Notes under the pieces: generated by a model | What the model was told of the DNA's origin: nothing | What the model saw: the letters and a program-made list of their open reading frames with translations, nothing else | Databases searched by the model: none | DNA from: an uncultured archaeon | GTDB lineage: Archaea > Thermoproteota > Nitrososphaeria_A > Caldarchaeales > Wolframiiraptoraceae | Length of the DNA: 64,000 nucleotides | Direction: 5' to 3' | NCBI GenBank assembly: GCA_938083505.1 | Contig: CALKCF010000007.1 | Location: 62,001-126,000, forward strand | In this document: positions 17,033 to 25,794 of the stretch, in pieces | Position numbering within the stretch: position 1 is the first letter of the stretch | How the letters are laid out: every line of letters starts with the position of its first letter | Translations under genes and position numbers: made by a program

Positions 17033-18118
17033 TTGAGTTTTTTGAAGGAACTCAGGAATAGGGAGTTAGCATATGCGCTTGTGCGCAAAATTAAGGAGGT
17101 CTTCCCAAAGAAACCGATTAAGATATGTCATGTATGCGGCACGCACGAATGGACAATAGTCCATTATGGTTTACGTTCACTTCTTCCAGATAATATAGAG
17201 CTTATTGCCGGGCCTGGTTGTCCTGTATGCATAACCCCTGCGTTGGACATAGACCAAGCCGCCGAGCTAGCACTCGAGGGCAAGACTGTTACAGTATTCG
17301 GGGACGTGTCAAGATCAGTTGGCGTCAAATACTCCTTAGAGGCTGTGAGGTCAGAAGGTGGTAACGTGAAGATCGTTTATAGCATACTCGACGCTCTAAA
17401 GATAGCTAAATCGGACAAAAGCAAGGAGGTCGTATTCTTCGCAGTAGGGTTCGAGACTACTGCTCCACTCACCGCATTGCACATACTTCGGACACCACCA
17501 AAAAACTTCTCGATACTCAGCTCGCATAGATACGTGCCACCCGCAGTCATCACCCTTTACTCCCGTGGTAAGCTGGAAATGGATGGTGTAATAGCGCCAG
17601 GTCATGCCACGACGATAAGCGGCTTGAAGACTTACGAGCCCTTAGCTAAAGAGCACGGCATTCCCGTCGTTGCCTCCGGTTTCGAGCCTGTGGACGTTCT
17701 AATGTCCATAATCATGTTAGTTAAGCAGATATCAGAAGGCAAGGCAGAAGTACTGAACCAGTATTCAAGGTCTGTTACATGGGAAGGCAATGTTAAGGCG
17801 ATGCAGACGATTAACCGCGTCTTTGAACTAACTGACGCTCATTGGAGGGGCATAGGTACGATAGAGCACACGGGCTTCGTCTTGAGGAAGGAGTTTAAGG
17901 ATTACGATGCAAGATACAAGTACGGCCTGAAGAACGTGAACTATGCCAGCGAGATGCATCCAGGATGCAGGTGCGCTGAGATTATGCTTGGAAAGATTAA
18001 ACCTACGCAGTGCCCACTTTACATGAAAGTATGTAAGCCAAGTAAGCCCGTCGGGCCGTGTATGGTCTCAATCGAAGGCACGTGTAGAATTTGGGCAACT
18101 CATATTGCATTCTCATAA
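17033..18118 (+). CDS. hypD: Hydrogenase formation protein HypD
   Basis: A 361-residue iron-sulfur protein that forms the scaffold with HypC for assembling the Fe(CN)2CO centre. Visible hallmarks: CHVCGTHEWTI, GPGCPVCITP, the central GFETTAP, GHATTISG, and the C-terminal cysteine cluster EMHPGCRCAE ... QCPLYMKVC ... GPCMVS ... GTCR that binds [4Fe-4S]. Length is typical. The start is a TTG 24 bases after the hypC stop. It closes the hypBACD run; a TATA box for the lipoate operon follows immediately. Confidence 0.96.
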   Translation: MSFLKELRNRELAYALVRKIKEVFPKKPIKICHVCGTHEWTIVHYGLRSLLPDNIELIAGPGCPVCITPALDIDQAAELALEGKTVTVFGDVSRSVGVKYSLEAVRSEGGNVKIVYSILDALKIAKSDKSKEVVFFAVGFETTAPLTALHILRTPPKNFSILSSHRYVPPAVITLYSRGKLEMDGVIAPGHATTISGLKTYEPLAKEHGIPVVASGFEPVDVLMSIIMLVKQISEGKAEVLNQYSRSVTWEGNVKAMQTINRVFELTDAHWRGIGTIEHTGFVLRKEFKDYDARYKYGLKNVNYASEMHPGCRCAEIMLGKIKPTQCPLYMKVCKPSKPVGPCMVSIEGTCRIWATHIAFS

Positions 18119-18130
18119 CGCATTGAAAAG

Positions 18131-18138
18131 TTATATAC
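18131..18138 (+). promoter_or_regulatory. TATA box of the lipoate-assembly operon
   Basis: TTATATAC centred about 26 bases before the ATG at 18161, between hypD and the first radical SAM gene. At that spacing transcription would begin at or next to the start codon, so the mRNA is probably leaderless, as is common in archaea. It indicates that the lip genes have their own promoter although they follow the hyp genes. Seen by eye only. Confidence 0.5.
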
Positions 18139-18160
18139 AAAAGTTATTAGACTATAATTT

Positions 18161-19276
18161 ATGAATACACGACAAGAATCGCCAGATTACGTAAGAATAA
18201 GCCTTGCCGCAGCCATGACCTTAGGGTTGGTGAATGGTACGTTCTTCAGGGGTGCAACCCTTTATTGCGTTAACCTCCTCTTAACGTACAGTGATGGGTG
18301 TATAGGAAGGTGCGCATACTGTGGGCTTTCTAGAAGCAGGGCTTTAGAGAAAGACTGGACTGACTACAGCTTCATACGCGTTAATTGGCCGATGGTTAGC
18401 TTAGATGAGGTCATTGAAAGGATGGATTCATGTCCGCATGTTGAAAGGGTTTGCATCTCGATGGTGACGAATCGCAGGGCACCTAAGGACTGTCTAACTG
18501 TCGTCAAGAGATTGCGTGAAAAAACGGACTCGATATCCTGCCTGATAACGCCGACAATAATAGACCGTAACTGGCTTGAAGAAATGAAGAGGGCAGGAGC
18601 CGATAAGATAGGTATAGCGATAGATGCTGCGACACCAGAGCTTTTCGATAAGCTCAGGGGTAGATGGGTTGGAGGGCCTCACCGCTGGGAGAAATACTGG
18701 AATACAGTCAAAGAGGCTGTAGAAGTATTCGGTAGGTATAATGTCGGTATTCACTTGATAGTTGGCCTTGGTGAGACAGAAGAGGAGATGGTCAAGTGCA
18801 TACAAGCAGCTTACGATATTGGCGCATTAACACATCTCTTTTCATTCTTCCCGGAGGATGGGTCAGTTATGGAAAGGCACCCCCAACCTCCAATCGGACA
18901 ATATAGGCGCATACAACTTGCCCGTTACTTGATCAATAAGGGTCTAGCGGTCGTTGACGGCATGCGTTTTGACAGCTCTGGAAGATTGATAGATTTCGGC
19001 TTAGAAAAAGATGTGCTCGATGAGGTGATAGAGAGCGGACTTCCGTTTATGACGTCAGGATGTGCTAGCAAGAAAAGGGATAATGCGTGCAATAGACCCT
19101 TCTCGGACTATACACCATACCACGCCCTAATCGGTGAGATGCGCAATTATCCCTTCGTACCAACAAAGGATGACATTAAACTGATAAGAAGACAGCTACA
19201 GGATTATTCAAACATTCCAGTCAAAGTATGGGTGGAAGGGCTAGAAAGTCTATTAGGTTGTATTGAACATATTTAG
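18161..19276 (+). CDS. lipS1: LipS1-type radical SAM lipoyl synthase component
   Basis: A 371-residue radical SAM protein with the cluster motif CIGRCAYC (C47, C51, C54) and TIM-barrel segments such as KIGIAIDAATPELFDKLRG and LIVGLGETEEEM. A C-terminal SGC ... CNRPF pattern (near residues 304-315) probably binds an auxiliary Fe-S cluster that serves as sulfur donor. In the alternative lipoate pathway described for Thermococcus and sHdr-bearing prokaryotes, two such proteins, LipS1 and LipS2, together insert the sulfurs that LipA inserts in bacteria. The neighbouring second radical SAM protein, lipoate ligase and flavoprotein reproduce that gene set. Pair membership is fairly confident; which partner is LipS1 and which LipS2 is assigned by gene order and the extra cluster motif. 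Confidence 0.8.
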   Translation: MNTRQESPDYVRISLAAAMTLGLVNGTFFRGATLYCVNLLLTYSDGCIGRCAYCGLSRSRALEKDWTDYSFIRVNWPMVSLDEVIERMDSCPHVERVCISMVTNRRAPKDCLTVVKRLREKTDSISCLITPTIIDRNWLEEMKRAGADKIGIAIDAATPELFDKLRGRWVGGPHRWEKYWNTVKEAVEVFGRYNVGIHLIVGLGETEEEMVKCIQAAYDIGALTHLFSFFPEDGSVMERHPQPPIGQYRRIQLARYLINKGLAVVDGMRFDSSGRLIDFGLEKDVLDEVIESGLPFMTSGCASKKRDNACNRPFSDYTPYHALIGEMRNYPFVPTKDDIKLIRRQLQDYSNIPVKVWVEGLESLLGCIEHI

Positions 19277-19305
19277 GTTAGGCGAATAACATCACTGGTG
19301 GTTGA

Positions 19306-20298
19306 ATGGATCAGTGCTTTGGCCTAAAATTTGACGAGCTTAAACCATTGATAGAAAAAGCGTGGACGATGACGCGTACAAACTTCCCAGAAGAGGTCCA
19401 TTTCTACTTTCCGGACATGGTGTACATTGAAACATCGTTCTATAGACCCACAAATGTTTTTCGCTTCCCTGGAATATCGATAACTGGCACAGTCTGCAGA
19501 TTACAATGTGATCATTGTAAGGGTGCGCTCTTGAAGAGTATGCTTCATGTAACCACACCCGATGCCTTATTTGATGTATGCTTTAGGGTAAAAGAGGCCG
19601 GTGGTGTTGGTTGCCTTGTGACTGGCGGTAGCCTTGAAGATGGAAGCGTTCCAATAAAGAAATTCATACCTGTGTTAAAGAGGATAAAAGATGAGCTAGG
19701 ACTTCATGTAGTAGTACACACAGGCTTGGTTGACGAGGAACTTGCTGAAGGTCTGGCTTATGCTGAAATTGATGCTGTTATGATAGATATAGTAGGCTCT
19801 GATGAAACTATAAATGGTGTGCTGAAGTTAAATAAAACAGTTGCAGACTACGAAAGGTCTTTGAAAAATCTGAAGAAATATGATGTACCTATGGTGCCGC
19901 ATATAGTTGCTGGCATACATTACGGTCAGATTCTGGGCGAGAAGAAAGCCGTAGAGATCGTTTCTAAATATAGACCAGAGGCTCTTGTGATAGTTGCTTT
20001 GATGCCTCTTGCCAACACACCTATGGAAAACGTCTCCCCTCTTAGCCCGATAGATGTCATACGTGTAATTCTTTTTGCTAGGTTTTTAATGCCAAATATT
20101 CCTATAACATTAGGCTGCGCCAGGCCAAGAGGTGCGTTAAGGTCTGCGACAGATGTTTTGGCATTAAAGGCTGGAGTTAACGCCATCGCCTATCCTAGCG
20201 AAGAAGCTTACAAGTTTGCAAGAAGACTAGGTCTGAACGTCGTCGTCCATGAGAGTTGTTGCTCATTGATCTATCGGAATATTGCTTTGAAGGTGTAG
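19306..20298 (+). CDS. lipS2: LipS2-type radical SAM lipoyl synthase component
   Basis: A 330-residue radical SAM protein. The SAM-cluster motif is CRLQCDHC (C64, C68, C71) inside TGTVCRLQCDHCKGALL. A later LGCARPRGALRS and the final ESCCSL contribute cysteines that may hold another cluster. The family is often labelled biotin-synthase-like. With the upstream radical SAM protein it is expected to act as the two-part lipoyl synthase, each partner adding one sulfur to the octanoyl chain. It starts about 30 bases after the first gene and ends 4 bases before the ligase gene, so all four genes are probably co-transcribed. Confidence 0.8.
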   Translation: MDQCFGLKFDELKPLIEKAWTMTRTNFPEEVHFYFPDMVYIETSFYRPTNVFRFPGISITGTVCRLQCDHCKGALLKSMLHVTTPDALFDVCFRVKEAGGVGCLVTGGSLEDGSVPIKKFIPVLKRIKDELGLHVVVHTGLVDEELAEGLAYAEIDAVMIDIVGSDETINGVLKLNKTVADYERSLKNLKKYDVPMVPHIVAGIHYGQILGEKKAVEIVSKYRPEALVIVALMPLANTPMENVSPLSPIDVIRVILFARFLMPNIPITLGCARPRGALRSATDVLALKAGVNAIAYPSEEAYKFARRLGLNVVVHESCCSLIYRNIALKV

Positions 20299-20302
20299 TG
20301 CA

Positions 20303-21883
20303 TTGCGTCAGTGGAGGCTTATTGATACGGGTCTTAGACCTGCATCTGAGAATATGACACTTGATGATGTGATATTGGAATGTAAAGCAAGGAACTTGGT
20401 GCCAGATACTGTAAGATTTCTGAGGTTCAGTCCACCAGCGGCCCTCGTTGGGTATCACCAAGACGTCTATCAAGAGGTCCGATTGGAGTATGCTAAAGAG
20501 AACGGAATAGATGTTAACAGGAGGCTAACAGGAGGTGGTGCTATATACTTTGATAGCTCTACTATTGGATGGGAGGTGATAGCATCAAAGCGATCACTAT
20601 GCACGAACTACTCCTTAGAATGGATCTTCAAGACGGTGTGCGAGTGTGTCGTAAATGCCCTAAAAGAGTTTGGTTTAGACGCTTGCTTCCGACCTAGGAA
20701 CGACATAGAGATAAATGGCAGGAAGATATCGGGTACGGGTGGTGTTGAGAGAGGGGATGCTTTTCTCTTCCAAGGTACACTTCTTGTAGACTTTGATGTC
20801 GAGACCATGATAAAGGTTCTAAAGATTCCGATAATAAAACTCAAGGGTAAGGAGCTCGAATCAGTGAAGAGGAGGGTAACCTGCCTTAAGTGGGAGTTAG
20901 GTTATACGCCAGATTATGAGGAGATCAGGAACGCATTAATCAAAGGTTTCAAAGAAGTTCTTAACATAGAACTCAAATTTGGTGACCTTACTGATTATGA
21001 GTTAGAACTTTTTGAAAAAAGTTTACCATGGTTTAGTTCTGAAGAATGGGTGTTCATGGATAGACGTTCACCAAAAGGTTCTACTATAGTGCATGCGGTT
21101 GATAAGAAGCCAGGTGGTGTCATTCGTGTATCATTGAATGTAGATAAGGATACAAACGTTATAAAAAGTGTGCTAATAACAGGTGATTTTTTTATATTCC
21201 CACAAAGAGCAATCATGGATCTGGAGGCTGCTCTTAAGTTCATCCCGGCAGATGCTGATAAGATAAGGGAAATAATTCACAGGGTATTTGAGGAAAAACA
21301 GGTTAGGACGCTCAGCTTAACTGAAGGTGACTTCGTGGAGCTTATACTCGAGGCCTTAGAGAAAACTGAGCTTGAATCTTACGGCATAGATGCTGATGAA
21401 ATTAACAATATATATCCAATAACAAATGATGTCAAGTCAACATTGAAGAACGGTTTTGATTATATGCTGTTACCATACTGCTCTAAAATGGTGTCATGTA
21501 TGTATAGAAAAATTGATGGGTGTATAAAATGTGGTGAGTGTACAGTTGGTGAGGCATACCGTTTAGCAGAAGAATTTGGTCTAAAGCCCATAACAATTCA
21601 TAACTTTGAACACCTAATAGAGGTTTTGAAGGTGATGAAGGTTAAAGGTGCAAGGGGCTTTATTGGGTGCTGTTGTGAAGCATTCTATGTAAAACATCGT
21701 GACGAGATGAGAGAGGTGGGTGTGCCAGGGATAATAATAGATATCGAGGACAAAACTTGCTATGACTTGGGAAAGGCAGAAGAGGCATATAGGGGCAACT
21801 TCGAGGCCCAGACTAGACTGAATCTGCCCCTCATCAAGAAGATCTTGGTAGCATCCTTAAAAATGGGTGGTAAAAATGCATAA
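20303..21883 (+). CDS. Lipoate/octanoate-protein ligase fused to LplB-like and DUF116 domains
   Basis: A 526-residue three-part protein. Residues 1-235 are a biotin/lipoate ligase domain with the signature RRLTGGGA (73-80) and INGRKISGTGG (137-147), the ATP/lipoyl-adenylate site. Residues about 240-350 resemble the accessory LplB/C-terminal domain of lipoate ligases (KPGGVIRVSLNVD, GDFFIFPQ). Residues about 390-526 match DUF116, a cysteine-rich domain: PYCSKMVSC, CIKCGECTVG and FIGCCCEAFY, probably binding Fe-S. It would attach lipoate or octanoate to the carrier lysine of the GcvH/LbpA-like protein. The start is TTG. The DUF116 role is unknown; the cysteine set suggests redox sensing or sulfur delivery. 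Confidence 0.85.
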   Translation: MRQWRLIDTGLRPASENMTLDDVILECKARNLVPDTVRFLRFSPPAALVGYHQDVYQEVRLEYAKENGIDVNRRLTGGGAIYFDSSTIGWEVIASKRSLCTNYSLEWIFKTVCECVVNALKEFGLDACFRPRNDIEINGRKISGTGGVERGDAFLFQGTLLVDFDVETMIKVLKIPIIKLKGKELESVKRRVTCLKWELGYTPDYEEIRNALIKGFKEVLNIELKFGDLTDYELELFEKSLPWFSSEEWVFMDRRSPKGSTIVHAVDKKPGGVIRVSLNVDKDTNVIKSVLITGDFFIFPQRAIMDLEAALKFIPADADKIREIIHRVFEEKQVRTLSLTEGDFVELILEALEKTELESYGIDADEINNIYPITNDVKSTLKNGFDYMLLPYCSKMVSCMYRKIDGCIKCGECTVGEAYRLAEEFGLKPITIHNFEHLIEVLKVMKVKGARGFIGCCCEAFYVKHRDEMREVGVPGIIIDIEDKTCYDLGKAEEAYRGNFEAQTRLNLPLIKKILVASLKMGGKNA

Positions 21884-22946
21884 GTTTGACGTGATAGTGG
21901 TTGGTGGTGGCCCTGCAGGTACTGCGTGTGCGATCAGATGTGCTAAAATGGGATTCAGGACAATGTTATTGGAAAAATCAACAAGTTACAGAAAGAAATT
22001 CTGCGGCGGCGTCACACCAACCGTAACAAGAAATTTGATAGAATTCGAGCTAGGGTTGAGAATACCTCAATCGGTGCTGTCTGTCCCAGAAAGTTTAGGA
22101 CTTTTCTACGTACCTCCCAGTGGGAAGTGCAACGGTGGTACAATGAAGAATTATAAATTACTTAATTTGCGTAGGGTTGACTTTGACGAATGGTTAAGGG
22201 AAGAGGTTAAGACACATAACGTCGACCTTTTATACCGTGCAGAATTTCTCGAGTTGAAGTTAGGAAAGGATAACCTGTTAAAGGTGAATGTGAATGGTAG
22301 TCTGGAGGTCTTTGAAGCTACTTATGTGGTTGGTGCTGACGGGGCTATTTCAAAAGTTCGTTCTTGCCTGTTTCCAAACTATAGGTCTAAAATACTCACT
22401 GTTGTACAAGAAGTTTGGGAGGGGGAAGGAGACTTTAAAGATAATTTTTACATAATTCTTAACAGCAAAATCGTGCCAACTTATGGTTACGTAATTCCTA
22501 AAGACGGAAAAATTCTTGTAGGTTTTGGCTTTGAAAGTGGAAGGATTAACTTGCAGCTTTGTATGACCAAACTTTTGAGTTTACTAAAAGATGAGTTTTC
22601 GTTCAAACCTGTGGAGATGAGTGCAAGAGAAATCGCACCCGTACCGTTCGCTATTTCACCTATAGGTCTCGAGAATGTCGTACTCGTTGGAGATGCCTGT
22701 GGGTTATGTAACCCCTTCTCAGGAGAAGGTATAAGATTTGCGATCGAGAGTGGTGTGGCCGCTGCGGAATCTATTAAGATATCACAAGAAGAGAACGCAA
22801 AGTTGACATCGGTTTATGAATCAAAAATAGATGGGTTAAGGGATTTTTTGCTCAGAATGTATGCATTCGTAAACGAGCTTGATGATGAAAAGAGAGAGGA
22901 TTTCGTCAGGAAGGAACTGTCACGCCTTAACGTATTCGGTATATAA
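21876..22946 (+). CDS. FAD-dependent oxidoreductase, geranylgeranyl-reductase family (LipT-like)
   Basis: A 356-residue flavoprotein with an N-terminal Rossmann FAD motif VVGGGPAGTACAIRCAKMG, the family's CGGGVTPT-like loop (KKFCGGVTP) and a second FAD segment LVGDACGLCNPFSGEGIRFA. By sequence it falls with geranylgeranyl reductases/LipT. In the sHdr-linked lipoate gene sets, LipT is the flavoprotein encoded with lipS1, lipS2 and the ligase, proposed to supply electrons for lipoate assembly. Its start overlaps the ligase gene's end by eight bases. An alternative is isoprenoid reduction in membrane-lipid synthesis; the operon context favours lipoate. Confidence 0.78.
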   Translation: MHKFDVIVVGGGPAGTACAIRCAKMGFRTMLLEKSTSYRKKFCGGVTPTVTRNLIEFELGLRIPQSVLSVPESLGLFYVPPSGKCNGGTMKNYKLLNLRRVDFDEWLREEVKTHNVDLLYRAEFLELKLGKDNLLKVNVNGSLEVFEATYVVGADGAISKVRSCLFPNYRSKILTVVQEVWEGEGDFKDNFYIILNSKIVPTYGYVIPKDGKILVGFGFESGRINLQLCMTKLLSLLKDEFSFKPVEMSAREIAPVPFAISPIGLENVVLVGDACGLCNPFSGEGIRFAIESGVAAAESIKISQEENAKLTSVYESKIDGLRDFLLRMYAFVNELDDEKREDFVRKELSRLNVFGI

Positions 22947-22947
22947 C

Positions 22948-23994
22948 TCAGCAAATCCTCGGAACCGGGTCACCGATCGGTGGGGGTAGGAGCCTCCTAC
23001 CCCCTATTACCGTCTCAAGTACAACATGTTCGTACTTATCGGTGGCCTCACCTATTATCTCGGCATCCTTACCTTCTGGCGTCTCGCGTATGGCTTCTAA
23101 TACTGCCTCGGCCATTTGAGGCACCACAGCGATTATAACTTTTCCTTCGTTTCCTACCTCAAGCGGATCTATGCCCAGCATCTCGCAAGCAGCTCTAACA
23201 CCTTCCCTTATCGGTATTTTCTCTTCTTTTATGTAAATTCCGACTCCTGACTTTTGAGACCATTCATTAAGAGCATTTGATAGGCCGCCCCTTGTCGGGT
23301 CCTTCATAGCAACAATTCCGCCAACCTCTAAAGCCCTCTTTATCATTTTGTTAAGGGGTGCGACGTCAGACTTTACGAGAGTATCGAACCCGTAACCCTC
23401 CCTCGAGGAAAGTACGGCTATGCCGTGATCGCCGATAGTCCCAGAAACTATTATCTTGTCACCCGGCCTGACGTTAGAATCAAGTAACCATCTTGTCTCT
23501 ATGTTCCTGTAACGCTTAACGACACTAAGATTGTGGTCTAATGCTGCCTGCCTCCTTCCGATACCGGACGAGTTTATGATGAATTTGTCTAAAGCACCCC
23601 TTTCCACAACTTTTGTGTCGCCGGTTGCTACAAATACGTCGGCTTCTATGCAAGTCTGTCTTATGCTTAAAATTATGCTCTCAAAATCTGACAGCGAAAA
23701 CCCCTCCTCTAAAACAAAACCCATCGCGAGCGCAACGGGCTCTGCCCCCAGCACAGATATGTCGTTTACTGTTCCTGAGACCGCCAACCTCCCTATATCG
23801 CCGCCTGGAAAGAATAACGGCTTAACAGTATAAGAATCTGACTTTATTACAGTATCATTCACAACGGCGGCATCGTCCAGCGCCTCTAAGGGTACTTCAG
23901 CATTCCCCCATGCAAGGTTCTTGATTATGAAGTCCTTAATCAGAGACTGCATCACGACGCCCCCTGCACCATGAGCCATCGTTATCCTATCCAA
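22948..23994 (-). CDS. hypE: Hydrogenase maturation protein HypE
   Basis: A 348-residue HypE protein that dehydrates the thiocarbamoyl group on its C-terminal cysteine to a thiocyanate, providing cyanide for the Fe centre. The N-terminus MDRITMAHGAGG, the nucleotide-binding KDPTRGGLSNALNE and the terminal PRIC with the essential last cysteine are all visible. The gene is convergent with the LipT-like gene, stops one base apart, and lies apart from hypBACD. The carbamoyl donor HypF is encoded about 18 kb away in this window. Confidence 0.96.
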   Translation of the reverse strand: MDRITMAHGAGGVVMQSLIKDFIIKNLAWGNAEVPLEALDDAAVVNDTVIKSDSYTVKPLFFPGGDIGRLAVSGTVNDISVLGAEPVALAMGFVLEEGFSLSDFESIILSIRQTCIEADVFVATGDTKVVERGALDKFIINSSGIGRRQAALDHNLSVVKRYRNIETRWLLDSNVRPGDKIIVSGTIGDHGIAVLSSREGYGFDTLVKSDVAPLNKMIKRALEVGGIVAMKDPTRGGLSNALNEWSQKSGVGIYIKEEKIPIREGVRAACEMLGIDPLEVGNEGKVIIAVVPQMAEAVLEAIRETPEGKDAEIIGEATDKYEHVVLETVIGGRRLLPPPIGDPVPRIC

Positions 23995-24141
23995 AGGGCA
24001 TCAACCTCCCTGTGTTAACATAAACAACACTACTATTTTATTTCATACATAGGCAAGGTCGAAATCTTTAAAGCACCCTCTTGCTACCTAGTTTTATTTT
24101 ATTTTGTATATACGAGCATAATACGGAATGCGTCAATTAAA

Positions 24142-25202
24142 ATGCGCCCACATCTCCGTAAGGTCATAAAGCTGGTAGGTCTGCCCTAGCCGTGACGTTG
24201 CCCAAAGAGTGGGTATCCTTAATCAAGCTAAAAGAGGGCGATTATGTCATCATAGAGGATACCGAAGAAAGCCGCGTCAAAATAAAGAAAGCTGATAGTG
24301 AATTTGGGATTCCACCTACTGTCTGTGTCATTAATGCGGATGTTTGCACATCGCAAAATATGCTGCGGAGGATCATAATCGGCGCATACTTGGTTGGTCA
24401 CAAAATCATTTGGGTACAGACGGAGAGTGGTTTCAAACCTAACGACATCGAAGGAATAAGAGCTCTGACAGAGATTCTTGTAGGACTTCACGTAACGGAT
24501 CAGACTGATAACATAATCATACTCCAGAGTCTTGCTGACCCTTCTAGACCAATGATCGATAGCTCTATCCGTAGACTCTACTTAATATCTTCTAGCATGT
24601 ACGAGGTGGCGCTTGGCATCCTTTTAGGCGAGGAGGATCCAAAACGTCTTGAAGACATCAAGGCGCTTGAGATAGAGTGTGACAAAATTTATTGGCTTGT
24701 AACAAGACAACTACTTTTATCGGTCAATGATAGGGCTTTAGCAGAGGAGCTAGGCATAAGGTCTAACCTTTGGCTTTTAGGAAATAGGACAGTTATTAGG
24801 ATGTTAAAAAGTATAGTTGCAGATAGTGAGTGTATATCTAGATATGTTGAAAACTTACTGAAGCTTGGCTATAAACTCGACGCGGAGACCGCACGTTGGT
24901 TTACCAACATACGTGAGGAGATCAGAAAGTTATCGAATATGGCAATTGATTCTCTTATTACGAGAGACTTGATGGGTGGCAATAATGCTGTTGAATCTGC
25001 GAACAAGCTTGCGAAACTTCTTGAGGCAGCGGAGATGGTGGCTCCAAAAAAATATAATGTTAACGTCTGCCCATCAATATCAGGCATAGTCAGGTCTTTA
25101 AGAAATATCGTTCTAAACTATAGATACGTAGGGGAGGTTGCAATTAACAGGTCAGTTGAAGAATCTGGTGAATACATGAATATAGACACCGGTGATTTTT
25201 AG
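24142..25202 (+). CDS. AbrB-PhoU domain regulator, N-terminus frameshifted
   Basis: The long frame opens at GTG 24192 (MTLPKEWVSLIKLKEGDYVI) and encodes 336 residues: the end of an AbrB/SpoVT swapped-hairpin domain, then a PhoU-like helical domain ending VAINRSVEESGEYM. The paralog at 29408 has an intact N-terminus (LRKVIKLGRSALCVTLPKAW). Here the matching codons LRKVIKL follow an ATG at 24142 in another frame and run into a TAG at 24187. Adding one base near 24172-24176 would restore LRKVIKL-GRSALAVTLPKEW. So this copy has a one-base deletion, or starts at GTG and lacks the first beta strands, or the sequence has an error. AbrB-PhoU proteins are thought to regulate transcription or phosphate-linked processes. 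Confidence 0.8.
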
Positions 25203-25220
25203 GAGAAAACTTAGAGCATC

Positions 25221-25230
25221 ATATTTAAAT
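25221..25230 (+). promoter_or_regulatory. TATA box upstream of the OsmC gene
   Basis: ATATTTAAAT centred about 28 bases before the OsmC ATG at 25254. The spacing fits an archaeal TATA box with transcription starting at or next to the start codon, i.e. a leaderless message. Visual identification only. Confidence 0.5.
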
Positions 25231-25253
25231 AGAGTATAAAAACATAAAACCGT

Positions 25254-25709
25254 ATGAATAATGAGGCCAACATAAACTCCTTAATTTTTAACGTAAAGTT
25301 ACAATGGGACCATTCCACAGGTGTTGAGGCCTTTACTAAAAGGGGCATAATTTATCTAGATATGCCTAAGGAGTTTGGTGGTCTGGGAAGACATCCTTGC
25401 CCAGATGAAGTGTTTCTTTCTGCTTTGGGAGGGTGCATGATAACTACGTTAATTTACTTCCAGCGACGAATGGGTGCAAAGATAGAAGGCATAGAAGTTA
25501 ATGTTGATGGAGAGATCAAGCTGGATAATGGAGGATACAGAATCACTAATATAAAAATTAAGTTAAGGGTTCTAGTAGAAGAACCAGAACTTGAAAAGGC
25601 TGCAAGATGCGCAAAGTTAGCTATAAAGTATTGCCATTTAACTAGGTCTATAGAACCAGCTATTGCTGTAACTACGGAGTACGAGATCGTTAGTCCAAAT
25701 CATTCCTGA
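25254..25709 (+). CDS. OsmC/Ohr-family protein
   Basis: A 151-residue OsmC-like protein. The family's two reactive cysteines are present in SALGGCMITT and AIKYCHLTRS. OsmC/Ohr proteins reduce organic hydroperoxides with thiols, and Ohr enzymes in bacteria use lipoylated proteins as reductant. That makes the position next to a lipoyl-carrier gene striking, as this could be a partner that uses lipoyl electrons. Some OsmC members instead work in sulfur metabolism. It has its own promoter, and the carrier gene follows 85 bases downstream. Confidence 0.88.
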   Translation: MNNEANINSLIFNVKLQWDHSTGVEAFTKRGIIYLDMPKEFGGLGRHPCPDEVFLSALGGCMITTLIYFQRRMGAKIEGIEVNVDGEIKLDNGGYRITNIKIKLRVLVEEPELEKAARCAKLAIKYCHLTRSIEPAIAVTTEYEIVSPNHS

Positions 25710-25794
25710 AACACAAGCTAATTATTTTTAAAGAATTTTAAAAAATAAGTTAATGTTTATTTGTAATTAGGTTTGATAAAAAAATGTGGTAGTT

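Noticed and set aside
18161..20298. Biotin synthase or HydE/HydG-type maturases for the two radical SAM proteins
   Set aside because: The hydrogenase here is [NiFe], which does not use HydE/G, and the adjoining ligase and LipT-like genes match lipoate assembly.
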